Shown piece by piece: positions 42,754 to 51,342 of a DNA stretch of 64,000 bases (position 1 is its first letter; each line of letters opens with the position of its first letter). The DNA comes from an uncultured Tateyamaria sp. GTDB lineage: Bacteria > Pseudomonadota > Alphaproteobacteria > Rhodobacterales > Rhodobacteraceae. Made by a program: the position numbers and the translations under genes. The notes under the pieces are model-generated. The model ran no database searches. It worked only from the letters and a program-made list of their open reading frames with translations, and was not told the DNA's origin. Location: positions 806,001 through 870,000 of the forward strand of contig NZ_CANNDS010000002.1 of the NCBI RefSeq assembly GCF_947503415.1, read 5' to 3'.

Positions 42754-43485
42754 CTATCCCGATTGGCAAAGCTCACTTTCGACATCTGCAACATCGGCCG
42801 GTTTTCTCTCAACTTTTGAGGGCACCTTGGGTACGCGAAAATGCAAAACGGTCCCGTAAGTGCCCGTCTCTTGCAAATCGATTGTACCACCCATGACCCG
42901 AGCAAGATGGGACGCAGTTAACAACCCAGACCCCATCTTGCGGTGCGGGTTGTGTTCAGTTTTTGCGCCCAGACGCAGCGCAGCCTGCGCCCAGTACGAC
43001 AAGCCCGGTCCGTCGTCCGAAATCCTGAACAGGACTTGGTCCCGATCCTGCTGCACATGAACGGAAACCTTGGTCGACCATTCGCTGACAGTGCCACCCA
43101 CCGCTGTTTCGATCAGGTTGATCAACACTCTGAGCAGCGGCAAGCCATCGATGTGCACCGAGACATCCGGGTCAACTGTGATCGAGAAATTCGGCGCGCG
43201 CGGCGATCCGTCTTGTTCGGAACACGCGGAAAAAATCGCCATCCGCGTTAGGTCGTAAAGGTCACGCGAGCCGTGCACTTTCAGTGAACTGCCCATTTCG
43301 GGCCACTCTGCATCGCCTTCGGTGAGGCCAACGACTTTCTGAAGCGCGTGCAGCATCACCGTGGCGTGTTCACGCGCAGGTTCATCATGATGTTGTTCAA
43401 TCCATCCGATCATGATGCGGGCTGATGCGATCAAATTGTAGACGTCAGTGCCGTTCTCCTGCCGTTCCGTCACTTGATCGAACAT
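42754..43485 (-). CDS. Stand-alone histidine-kinase-type ATPase protein B
   Basis: 243 residues. GHKL ATPase domain with N box VLINLIETAVGG, G1 box FRISDDGPGLS and G2 box RKMGSGLLTASHLARVMGG. The N-terminal helical part (VYNLIASARIMIGWIEQHHD then EHATVMLHALQKVVG) could be a dimerisation bundle but has no classical H-box. Same strand and orientation as protein A and the Dps-like gene; a 209-base gap suggests partial independence. The two ATPase proteins are paralogous in layout but not close in sequence. Confidence 0.85.
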   Translation of the reverse strand: MFDQVTERQENGTDVYNLIASARIMIGWIEQHHDEPAREHATVMLHALQKVVGLTEGDAEWPEMGSSLKVHGSRDLYDLTRMAIFSACSEQDGSPRAPNFSITVDPDVSVHIDGLPLLRVLINLIETAVGGTVSEWSTKVSVHVQQDRDQVLFRISDDGPGLSYWAQAALRLGAKTEHNPHRKMGSGLLTASHLARVMGGTIDLQETGTYGTVLHFRVPKVPSKVERKPADVADVESELCQSG

Positions 43486-43720
43486 TTCGTATCCCCCAAG
43501 GTTAAGTGGTATGTCACGAGAGGCGTCGCTCTCGTTTTCGATAGCTTAGAGCTAAAGCATCCATCCCCACCTGACTTCCACCAGAACGCTTATCGCTTAC
43601 AACAACGTGCGGTCCGAAGGGCTTCATGTTTATGCCCCAAGATTTTGTAAGTCGCGATGGTCGTGAAATAACTGCGCACCCCGGGGCGCTAGATGTCTGT
43701 GATGTCGAGAAAGGCACCGC

Positions 43721-44578
43721 ATGCATAAGCGCGACCACAACTGGGAAGACGACTTCCATCACGAGGGTGATGGATACACCATGGTTGTGCGCAAGCCGGG
43801 TGCACACAGGATCCTCATTCCGGCCGGGTACAATTTCGTCGACGTGTACCTTGGGCGATCCATGACGAACTACAAGATCGCCGGGGTGGAAACCCTTTCC
43901 CCCAACACGCCGCCATCCACATATGTGTTCCTGCCTGCAAACGGCGAGCGGGAAATTCACGCGGTGCGATCCGGGTGGAGTGTGCAAATGATCTTTGGCA
44001 CGGATGACCTGACGCAGATGCTGCAATCGATTTTCGAAATGCGAGACACCAAGCCCAGCGCCTGGACAGCGCACGCCATCCACCATGCCGAAGATGCGTC
44101 CATGGTGGGTATTGCGCAGGCGATCGCCGGCGTTTGGAGGAAACGGTTGGCGCTGCCCGATCGTGATCAACTGGATGCAGCGGCCAGACTTCTGGTCATG
44201 CGACTGGCCTACAATCTGACCGTTGTGGCGCATGTCAACCTGCGTGCCAAAAACCAAAATGCATCCCGGTTTCAGGCAGTACTCGATCACATCGCCCAGA
44301 ACCTGCCAGACCGCATGTCACTTGATGAATTGGCCAGCATAGCAAACCTCAGCCCTTACCATTTCGCGCGTGTCTTTCGCGACACCATGGGCCATAGCCC
44401 ACATCAGTACATCAAGCTCCAACGGGTGGCCGTGGCGAAACAGATGTTGAAACGGTCAGATGAACCCATCGCCGCGATTGCCTATGACTGCGGGTTCAGT
44501 TCGCAAAGCCACATGACGGACGTGTTCAAGAAAACGCTGGGTGTGACGCCCGGCATTTTGCGAAAGAACAGGGAGTGA
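43721..44578 (+). CDS. AraC-family transcriptional regulator
   Basis: 285 residues, with AAAGG six bases before the ATG. The C-terminal HTH pair is clear: MSLDELASIANLSPYHFARV, then FRDTMGHSPHQYIKLQRVAV and PIAAIAYDCGFSSQSHMTDV. The N-terminal part (about 1-170) is a cupin-like sensor. It is divergent from ATPase protein B with 235 bases between them and may respond to the same signal. Convergent with the GlxA-type gene. Target not known. Confidence 0.9.
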   Translation: MHKRDHNWEDDFHHEGDGYTMVVRKPGAHRILIPAGYNFVDVYLGRSMTNYKIAGVETLSPNTPPSTYVFLPANGEREIHAVRSGWSVQMIFGTDDLTQMLQSIFEMRDTKPSAWTAHAIHHAEDASMVGIAQAIAGVWRKRLALPDRDQLDAAARLLVMRLAYNLTVVAHVNLRAKNQNASRFQAVLDHIAQNLPDRMSLDELASIANLSPYHFARVFRDTMGHSPHQYIKLQRVAVAKQMLKRSDEPIAAIAYDCGFSSQSHMTDVFKKTLGVTPGILRKNRE

Positions 44579-44686
44579 AACAGATCCCAAAGTTGGCGGG
44601 TCTTTGAGGATAGTAATTTCGGCATTCTCGCCGCATCGCCAAGCGTCTGTATTGGTATCCTGCTTTCGAAAGCCAGGCCCTCGCCT

Positions 44687-45691
44687 TCACGCCAGGTGAA
44701 AGTTTTGCCGATAGTCCGATGGCGACACATTCAGCAATCGCAGGAATGCGCGGCGCATCCGGTCTTCCGTCTTGAATCCGAAATTGGCTGCGATCTGTTT
44801 GATGCTTTTTTCCGTCGTCTCCAATGCATGTTGCGCCTTTTCCACCCGCATCGCCTCGACCGCTTTGGCAGGTGTGATGCCCATGACATTTGCATAGACG
44901 CGGGCGAAATTTCGCGCACCCATGTTCATTTGGTCGGCCAAGGTTTCTACTGATAGCGGCTGATGCAAGTTGTCGACCATCCAGACATGCAGCGCTTCGA
45001 ACTGACCTGCCCTGTCACGCAATTGGCGCCCCAGCGCCGGGCTGAATTGCGATTGGCCGCCGGACCGAACCATCTGAACAACCATTGACCGCGCCACTGA
45101 AAAACTCGACGCGCGCCCCAAATCCTCTGCCACAATTGCCAGCGCCATATCGATTCCGGCAGTGATCCCTGCAGACGTCCAGATCGGCCCATCTTTAATG
45201 AAGATGGGATCCATTTCGACCTGAACGCGCGGAAACTCATCTGCGAGCATTCTACAATCATCCCAATGGGTGACAGCACGGCACCCGTCCAACGCGCCGG
45301 TGGCAGCAAGAACCAGAGCGCCCGAACAGACGGAACAGGTACGCTGCGCCCGAGCGGTCAGAGCCGTGACTGTCGCTACGAGTTTGGGATCTTTCATACC
45401 GGGAATGGCACCGTCACCGCCAACAACGACCAATGTGTGAATGTCGCGGTCTGCTATGCCGGCTGCTGACAAAGTGGGGATGGACACAATTGTGTTTGTG
45501 CCGACGCTTCCCCCGTCAACGGACACCACCACACAGTCATATCCGTTGCGCCCCGTTTCAAGATCGGGCGCGTGCGAAAAAACCTGCAACGGTCCAACCA
45601 GATCCAGCAAAACGATGTTTGGATAGACCACGAACACGACCAGCCGCGCATGTGTGGGGCATGAACCCAATTTGGCAGTTTTTGATGTCAT
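44687..45691 (-). CDS. GlxA-type regulator (DJ-1/PfpI domain plus AraC HTH)
   Basis: 334 residues. The N-terminal DJ-1/PfpI domain (about 15-190) has VVFVVYPNIVLLDLVGPLQV and the nucleophile-elbow stretch TCSVCSGALVLAATGALDG; the Cys in SVCSGA sits at the elbow. A C-terminal AraC HTH pair (QPLSVETLADQMNMGARNFA, then IKQIAANFGFKTEDRMRRAF and LRLLNVSPSDYR). Members such as GbdR and CdhR regulate quaternary-amine or amino-acid degradation. Ligand not evident here. Convergent with the AraC gene at 43721. Confidence 0.92.
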   Translation of the reverse strand: MTSKTAKLGSCPTHARLVVFVVYPNIVLLDLVGPLQVFSHAPDLETGRNGYDCVVVSVDGGSVGTNTIVSIPTLSAAGIADRDIHTLVVVGGDGAIPGMKDPKLVATVTALTARAQRTCSVCSGALVLAATGALDGCRAVTHWDDCRMLADEFPRVQVEMDPIFIKDGPIWTSAGITAGIDMALAIVAEDLGRASSFSVARSMVVQMVRSGGQSQFSPALGRQLRDRAGQFEALHVWMVDNLHQPLSVETLADQMNMGARNFARVYANVMGITPAKAVEAMRVEKAQHALETTEKSIKQIAANFGFKTEDRMRRAFLRLLNVSPSDYRQNFHLA

Positions 45692-45752
45692 GTTGTCATT
45701 TCTGCCATCGGCGGGATGTGTAGTCTACCGACAAATCATTCGAGGATGGCTC

Positions 45753-46025
45753 ATGCTTCTACTGAAACCGAATTGCGAGTGCTGCGATACCGACCTGCCA
45801 CCTGCGGCGCTCAACGCCCGAATATGCTCATTCGAGTGCACGTTTTGCGCAACATGTGCGGATCAAAAGTTTGGCGGTGCTTGCCCCAATTGCGGCGGCA
45901 ATCTTGTGCCCCGCCCCATCCGACCACCCGAAAAGCTGAGCACGCATCCGGCATCGGAAACGCGTTTCACCAAGCCGCACGCGGCCTGCACCATATCGTC
46001 CGCATCTCAGGAGGTCGTACAATGA
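45753..46025 (+). CDS. Small double zinc-ribbon protein (DUF1272 family)
   Basis: 90 residues from ATG at 45753 (MLLLKPNCECCDTDLPP). Nine Cys in CxxC-type pairs (CECC, CSFECTFCATC, CPNC) indicate metal binding, and ICSFECTFCATCAD with CPNCGGNLVPRPIRP is the DUF1272 pattern. A longer frame from 45654 lies in the GlxA promoter region and is rejected. ATGA overlap with the phosphatase-like gene couples them. Cellular role of the family is unknown. Confidence 0.88.
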   Translation: MLLLKPNCECCDTDLPPAALNARICSFECTFCATCADQKFGGACPNCGGNLVPRPIRPPEKLSTHPASETRFTKPHAACTISSASQEVVQ

Positions 46026-46501
46026 CTGATCTGCCACATATTGTGAATTGGCGTCGAATGGATGCCCGCCTGACGACCTCTGGCCAGCCGACAGAAGACC
46101 AACTGGCAGATATTCAAAATCTTGGTGTGACCCGCATCGTCAACCTCGGCCCGCACCACAATAAAGGTGCGCTTGTGGACGAGGCAGGGACCGTCACAGC
46201 GTTGGGTATGACCTACATCTACATTCCTGTGGAATTCGATGACCCGACCGACCAGAACTATCAGGACTTCAAGTCCGCCATTGAAGATGCGCCAGACGCC
46301 AAAACACACGTGCATTGTATCTACAACGCGCGGGTCAGCGCTTTTTTCTACCGATACGCCAAGGATGGATCGGGCCTGTCACAGTCAGACGCGTTCAAGA
46401 ACATGGAAAGCATCTGGAGACCTGGCGACGACTGGGCATCTTTCATCGGGCACACCGAAGCTGTTGGACAACCAAATCTTTATGCGGGGGACGACTACTG
46501 A
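46022..46501 (+). CDS. Dual-specificity-phosphatase-like protein (DUF442/BLH class)
   Basis: 159 residues coupled to the zinc-ribbon gene. Resembles the PTP-fold family seen in beta-lactamase-hydrolase-like proteins: TTSGQPTEDQLADIQNLGVT, RIVNLGPHHNKGALVDEAGT, then the putative P-loop VHCIYNARVSAF. This loop reads C-x4-R instead of the usual C-x5-R, a variant known in part of this family. Whether it keeps phosphatase activity is uncertain. No signal peptide. Confidence 0.78.
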   Translation: MTDLPHIVNWRRMDARLTTSGQPTEDQLADIQNLGVTRIVNLGPHHNKGALVDEAGTVTALGMTYIYIPVEFDDPTDQNYQDFKSAIEDAPDAKTHVHCIYNARVSAFFYRYAKDGSGLSQSDAFKNMESIWRPGDDWASFIGHTEAVGQPNLYAGDDY

Positions 46502-46572
46502 TCTGCTCATGATCAGCGCGCAGAGTGCTGCGGTGACGACGTACTTATCAGCCAAATGCGTAGTCAGAAACA

Positions 46573-47616
46573 CTACACATCGGGCTTGCGCCGCGCAATT
46601 ACATCTGCGATCGCCCGAACGGTCGATCCACGCAGTGGTCCTGTCGCGCATGTCGTCCAAATACCGCTGTCCTTGCAGAATCGGTTTTGTGCTCGGATCG
46701 TTCGTTTGGTCATCAGACCGTTGATGCGCCCGGAGTAGTAGCCCAATGCGCTCAGCTCCTTTTGGAGGACGCGGACCCAAGCATTTTTGTTGATCCAAAA
46801 GGCTGTGCTTGCGGTGTGCGCATAGTTTTCGCTTTCCGTGTTGGCCAGCACCTCTTCTACTGCCCGCCAGAATTGATCTGGGCGGGTGTCAGCGGCGAGC
46901 CTTATCCTTTCGGGAGACAAGATCCGATCACGCATTCCGGGCACATCCGCCAGCAAGGCACGCGTTTGGATCACTCTGTCACCCTTGTCGCCTGAGCGGG
47001 ACAGATACACCAACGCGGCTTCTGCAAAACGCACGTCACCGCCAAGGCCCGTCCGTACAACCAACGCGACAGCGGCGTGTGACGCCTGCCCGTCCAAGCG
47101 GTTCCAGTTGAAACGCACAATCAGGTCCCGGACGGCATTTGCATTCCCATCCGCGGCCATGCCCTCCAACATTCGCCGCCCCAGTTCCGGATCAGAAGCA
47201 TCGTCCAAAGTCCGATCAATATGTGCGGTTGCCAAAAGCCGTCGCGTTCCGGGCCGGTTGGTGCGGACTGCAATTTGCAACATGTGCAAAGCGGCCTCCT
47301 CGTTGCCCAACTCAATCTCGAGCCGAGCCAAGGATGCCGTCGACCAAGGGTGCCCCGCAGACACAGCCCGCGCATACCACACACGCGCTTCGGCAAGACT
47401 GATCGGTGTTCCGATCCCATGCCGAAAATAGTATCCAACGCGGTCCTTCGCGGGAGCAAAGTCCTCCTCCGCCAAAGCTACCATTGCCGTAAATGCAGTG
47501 CTCGGGTCGGCTTCCTCCTGGGATCTGATGTCGTCGAATCTTGTCCTTTGATCTTGTGCGTAAGCTGAACCAGCAAATGCCAAGACCAGAACCGCTGCCA
47601 TTAAGATCTGCTTCAT
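46573..47616 (-). CDS. Secreted Sel1-like repeat protein with C-terminal peptidoglycan-binding-like domain
   Basis: 347 residues; signal peptide at about 1-20 (ending SAYAQDQ). Middle part (about 30-230) has TPR/Sel1-type helical repeats (VGYYFRHGIGTPISLAEARV, then WYARAVSAGHPWSTASLARL). The C-terminus (VRVLQKELSALGYYSGRING, then TKRTIRAQNRF) is like a peptidoglycan-binding_1 domain. Such proteins often scaffold polysaccharide secretion, as AlgK-type proteins do. It is the last gene of the envelope cluster on the minus strand, 262 bases after the synthase gene, so a shared role is likely but not proven. Confidence 0.8.
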   Translation of the reverse strand: MKQILMAAVLVLAFAGSAYAQDQRTRFDDIRSQEEADPSTAFTAMVALAEEDFAPAKDRVGYYFRHGIGTPISLAEARVWYARAVSAGHPWSTASLARLEIELGNEEAALHMLQIAVRTNRPGTRRLLATAHIDRTLDDASDPELGRRMLEGMAADGNANAVRDLIVRFNWNRLDGQASHAAVALVVRTGLGGDVRFAEAALVYLSRSGDKGDRVIQTRALLADVPGMRDRILSPERIRLAADTRPDQFWRAVEEVLANTESENYAHTASTAFWINKNAWVRVLQKELSALGYYSGRINGLMTKRTIRAQNRFCKDSGIWTTCATGPLRGSTVRAIADVIARRKPDV

Positions 47617-47878
47617 CGCGCATTCCGTCGATTGGTTATGTGGAATGGAGAGCGAGCCGAGCTCTTAAGTCCGGAAAGAGACCCGCTTTGAAACCGGTCA
47701 TGTGGTTTCGTAAACTGCGGGCGTCTTTGCTGACGCGTTAATGGTACCGCGTCCGTCATTCGCATGGACACAGTCGCACCCGATACCGCCAGCGATCGTG
47801 TCGTCATCCGGTGCGTCATTGGCATGTCGTTGCATTGCTGTAGCATTTTCTTTTCGCTGCGCTTCATGGATGCAACTT

Positions 47879-49714
47879 TCACGCCACACGGATCGGTTTG
47901 TCAGGAACGAGGTCGAGCCGGATCACGCGCTCAAGGTCTTCGGCACGGACATCAATCAAGATGCTGAGCATGGATTCGAGCGTGAAATACGCCCGCAAGA
48001 CCCGGAAGATCAGGTATTCTGGCAAGGCGATGATACCCCGCGGCACCCCGTTCAACAGTGAGGCAAGCACCGCCATGATCGCCGGCGCACCGGTGGTTAC
48101 GGCCACAATGGATTGCCAGACAATCGGCGTATTTTCGTTGAACGCGAGGCCCCATTCGAGGCCGCCAAAGATGATGAGCGGCACCAGCATGGCGCGGCGC
48201 GCCGAGTTGATCAGCATATATGGCAGGATCACCTTGCCGCGCAGCGTCAGGTTCGGCCCATAGATCAGGTCCCGACACCGCGACGAGATATGATAGATCG
48301 ACCGAAACCATCGCATACGCTGTTCGCGCATATGGCTGTAAGACGACGGCACCTCGGAGATGTAGCGGATTTTGGGGTCCACCACCGAATGAAAGCCCAA
48401 CTCGCCAATGCGCAGCGAGATGTCGGTGTCTTCGCCATTCATCCCTTCGACAAAGCCACCCAAATAGCGGGGGTGATGCGTGCGGTAGACAACGAACATG
48501 CCCGGAATGCCCACGACCCCATTCACTGCGCCCATCGCAACGGAATAGAAGCCGTGTTTCACCAGCACCTCCAGCAGACGCGCGCGGTCAAAAAGCGCCC
48601 CACCGGGCGGCACAGGCACGCCGCCCACAACGCCCACTGCCGGGTCGGTAAAATAGGGCATCGCACGGCTGAAATTATCTTCGCCCACCAGAGTGTCAGC
48701 ATCGACACGGACCAGAAACTCGGTTTCGCATGCATCAAGCCCCGCATTCAGCGCGTTGGATTTGCCGGGCTTGGGCACATTGATCACCCGCCCCTTCGCG
48801 GCCTTGCAGGCGGCCAGCGTATCGCGCGCAAATTCTTCCGTGTCGTCGGTGGAGTTGTTGTTCATGATCAGGATGTGCACGTCGCCGCCATAGTGTTGGG
48901 CCGCCCGGTCCATCGCGTTGATCGTGTCGCGGATGATGTAAGACTCGTTATGTGCAGGCACGATAACCGACACGGGCGGCGTGAACTTGGGCGTTTTGGC
49001 CGTCAGTACATCGTAGATGGCCAGCGCATAAAGCTGCCCAAACAGCACCGGCAGGAACAGAAACACGCCCGGCCCAATCCCGCCCAGCAGAGTCCAGCTG
49101 CGCATAACTTCGACGGTATGCAGTTCCATTCCGCCGACCCAGATGGCAATCGCGGCGGCAATTGCGATGGTGACGCAAAGGCGCAGGATGGCGCGCATCT
49201 GACTGACAGGGATATGTTCGATGCGGATGCGGGCAGGCATGAAACCGCGTTCGAGCAATTTGAAAGAATAGATGGCAAACCCGAACAGGCCCGACGCGAT
49301 GGCGCTGAAGTGCAAAGAAAAGGACGACCCAAGCAAGTGATGGCTCCACGCATTGGCTAGGTCGAACACCGCGCACCCCGCCAGAAACGTCAGAACCATA
49401 TCGAGGGCAAAGAACGTACGTTCGCGTACTCCTCCAGAACTGAACGCTGCAAACGCGACGAAGAACGAGATCAGGAAAATGCGGATTGCAATAGCGTGCC
49501 GTCCACTATGGACAGAGAACACGTAGTCGCGGTTCGGAAACACCTGCGACAGCACATCGGTGTTGACCAGCCAAAGCTGTGTTGCCGCCAGCGCGGTGAA
49601 CACGGCCAGCATCTTGGGCGCCTGCCATTCCGGCACCGACCCGGCAAAGCGCTTGGGCGCGCTGTCAACAGAGATGTAGTTGATCTGTTCGCGCTTATCC
49701 TCTGCCTCGCTCAT
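47879..49714 (-). CDS. Membrane processive family-2 glycosyltransferase (cellulose-synthase-like)
   Basis: 611 residues. N-terminal membrane segments (about 35-240, five or six), a GT-A domain (about 245-470) and C-terminal membrane segments. Catalytic signs of a processive GT2: VSVIVPAHNESYIIRDTI, DxD in VRVDADTLV, TED-like GEDTD, and QRMRW matching the Q-x-x-R-W acceptor motif. No PilZ domain is visible, so c-di-GMP control would have to be through another subunit. ATGA-coupled to the BcsB-like gene. The UDP-sulfoquinovose synthase gene upstream suggests a possible sugar donor. Confidence 0.9.
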   Translation of the reverse strand: MSEAEDKREQINYISVDSAPKRFAGSVPEWQAPKMLAVFTALAATQLWLVNTDVLSQVFPNRDYVFSVHSGRHAIAIRIFLISFFVAFAAFSSGGVRERTFFALDMVLTFLAGCAVFDLANAWSHHLLGSSFSLHFSAIASGLFGFAIYSFKLLERGFMPARIRIEHIPVSQMRAILRLCVTIAIAAAIAIWVGGMELHTVEVMRSWTLLGGIGPGVFLFLPVLFGQLYALAIYDVLTAKTPKFTPPVSVIVPAHNESYIIRDTINAMDRAAQHYGGDVHILIMNNNSTDDTEEFARDTLAACKAAKGRVINVPKPGKSNALNAGLDACETEFLVRVDADTLVGEDNFSRAMPYFTDPAVGVVGGVPVPPGGALFDRARLLEVLVKHGFYSVAMGAVNGVVGIPGMFVVYRTHHPRYLGGFVEGMNGEDTDISLRIGELGFHSVVDPKIRYISEVPSSYSHMREQRMRWFRSIYHISSRCRDLIYGPNLTLRGKVILPYMLINSARRAMLVPLIIFGGLEWGLAFNENTPIVWQSIVAVTTGAPAIMAVLASLLNGVPRGIIALPEYLIFRVLRAYFTLESMLSILIDVRAEDLERVIRLDLVPDKPIRVA

Positions 49715-51258
49715 CCCTTTGCCTCCGGTAAAACGAGAGCGTCGGGCGTAACAAGCAATGCAAGGCCCTTGCGCGGCAACGCCTCGCCCGGCCCGACGCT
49801 TTGTACCGATAACTGCCCGAACACATCATCATGCGTAACCAGCCAGGCTACGCCAGTTTCCGACGGTGTTGGAGCCGGAAGACCGGGTGCAAGCATTGTG
49901 ACATGAGCCGTGGCAGCGGCAGGTTTGAAAGCTACGTTTCGTGGGATCATCAAATCCAACATCCGGCTGGCCGCATCTGCGTCCATGGCGGACAGCGGTC
50001 CCGCAACGGCGACATTGATTGGCCCCACCGCCCTCAGAGCGGCGTGTACCTGTGACAACGGATCAGCAAACGGCGTGTCGCCTGCAACCAGCCGTGACGT
50101 CGGCAACACTTCGGCCAGAAGTTCGGGGCCTTGATCACAAGGTCCGGTTCTTGGGTTGGTTGTTGCCGCCACCATTTCGAGGACGTTGGACGCGGACTGG
50201 ATGTCTTCCGGCAGGTCAATGAGCGCAGAGTATTCAGGCTTCGCACCGGTGATATGTGCCTGAAACACGAGGCGGCTGTTCAGCGTTACGGCCACGGCCC
50301 AATGCTGGTTCCCCAACAAACGGCCAAACCGCATGTGCAGGTCCAATTGCGCCGGCATGTGCTGCCCTGTGTTGCCCCTCAGATCATAACGCTCGCGCCA
50401 CACGGCCTTGCGGTAAAACCTGCGAACACCTGCATTCGCGCCGATCTGCGCCATCGACCTGTTGGGTCGAGACTGGTCTTTGGTTTCAGGAAAAGCTTCC
50501 AGTGCAGCACGCAGCTCCACCGTGGTCAGCCCGCCTTTCGCCTGGACTGTCTCGAATACAGTTGCAAGGCCGCGGCGTTGGAACTGAGTGGCCAACACCA
50601 AACGACGCAATTGCTCGTCCTGCTTTAACCATTGCGGCCATGCGACGTGCACAACATTGCCCCAGGCATGCACCCTGTCGCGCGCGGTTTGTAGTGGCCG
50701 ATCCAGCGTCAGGTAAACTGCACTGGTCGTCTCAATCTCGACGACGGCTTCGACACCGTCTTCTGCGCCGCACTGGTGTTGGGCGCCAGTGCCTTGCAGT
50801 GAGAAAGAGACGACCAGCTGGTTCCCTGCGAAATCCGTCGGTGAAAGAGGAATTTGCAGAGAACGTCCCGCTTCGCCTGAACGCAGCAGCATCTCGCCCC
50901 GGCGGGTGTTGTGGATCGAGATGCGTAGCACCCCCTCCACACCGTCAAGAACCTGAGATGTCGCATCGATTTGGAGGTATCCAGACGTTGGGCGTGCATC
51001 CACTGGCATGGCGAATGCAACGCTTTGATAGGCGGGTAGACCGGAAAGAATGACCGGATGGTCGGGGGTGGCGCGCAAGATGACCGCTGTGTCTGCGTCT
51101 TGCGCGGTGGCCGCCGTGCGGTGTTCAAACACCAGTTGCGGGCCGGTTGTCAGTTCGCGGACATAACGTTGTCCTTGTTCGAGGATGTTCATTGTCGACA
51201 GCAGAAGGGCGATGCCTGCCAAGAGAAATCCCATGAGCCCAATGCCAATCATGCGCAT
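49711..51258 (-). CDS. Periplasmic BcsB-like subunit of a polysaccharide synthase
   Basis: 515 residues from ATG at 51258 (GGTGA five bases upstream); an in-frame GTG three codons earlier is possible. One N-terminal membrane segment (about 5-27), then an all-beta periplasmic region. The arrangement of beta-rich carbohydrate-binding segments followed by a flavodoxin-like part (HAALRAVGPINVAVAGPLSA) resembles BcsB. It lacks the C-terminal membrane helix that BcsB uses to dock on BcsA. Family assignment is by layout and its coupling to the GT2 gene; sequence similarity is weak. Confidence 0.6.
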   Translation of the reverse strand: MRMIGIGLMGFLLAGIALLLSTMNILEQGQRYVRELTTGPQLVFEHRTAATAQDADTAVILRATPDHPVILSGLPAYQSVAFAMPVDARPTSGYLQIDATSQVLDGVEGVLRISIHNTRRGEMLLRSGEAGRSLQIPLSPTDFAGNQLVVSFSLQGTGAQHQCGAEDGVEAVVEIETTSAVYLTLDRPLQTARDRVHAWGNVVHVAWPQWLKQDEQLRRLVLATQFQRRGLATVFETVQAKGGLTTVELRAALEAFPETKDQSRPNRSMAQIGANAGVRRFYRKAVWRERYDLRGNTGQHMPAQLDLHMRFGRLLGNQHWAVAVTLNSRLVFQAHITGAKPEYSALIDLPEDIQSASNVLEMVAATTNPRTGPCDQGPELLAEVLPTSRLVAGDTPFADPLSQVHAALRAVGPINVAVAGPLSAMDADAASRMLDLMIPRNVAFKPAAATAHVTMLAPGLPAPTPSETGVAWLVTHDDVFGQLSVQSVGPGEALPRKGLALLVTPDALVLPEAKG

Positions 51259-51342
51259 GCCGTTCACCGTGATCTGATGCTGAATAGGCCAGCCCGTCCA
51301 AACCCGCCTCCAAGCGAGTCTGACGGGTCGGCTGCGGACGGA

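Noticed and set aside
48113..49360. A 415-codon plus-strand open frame.
   Set aside because: Antisense to the glycosyltransferase, His/Arg/Gln-rich, no recognisable motif or ribosome site.
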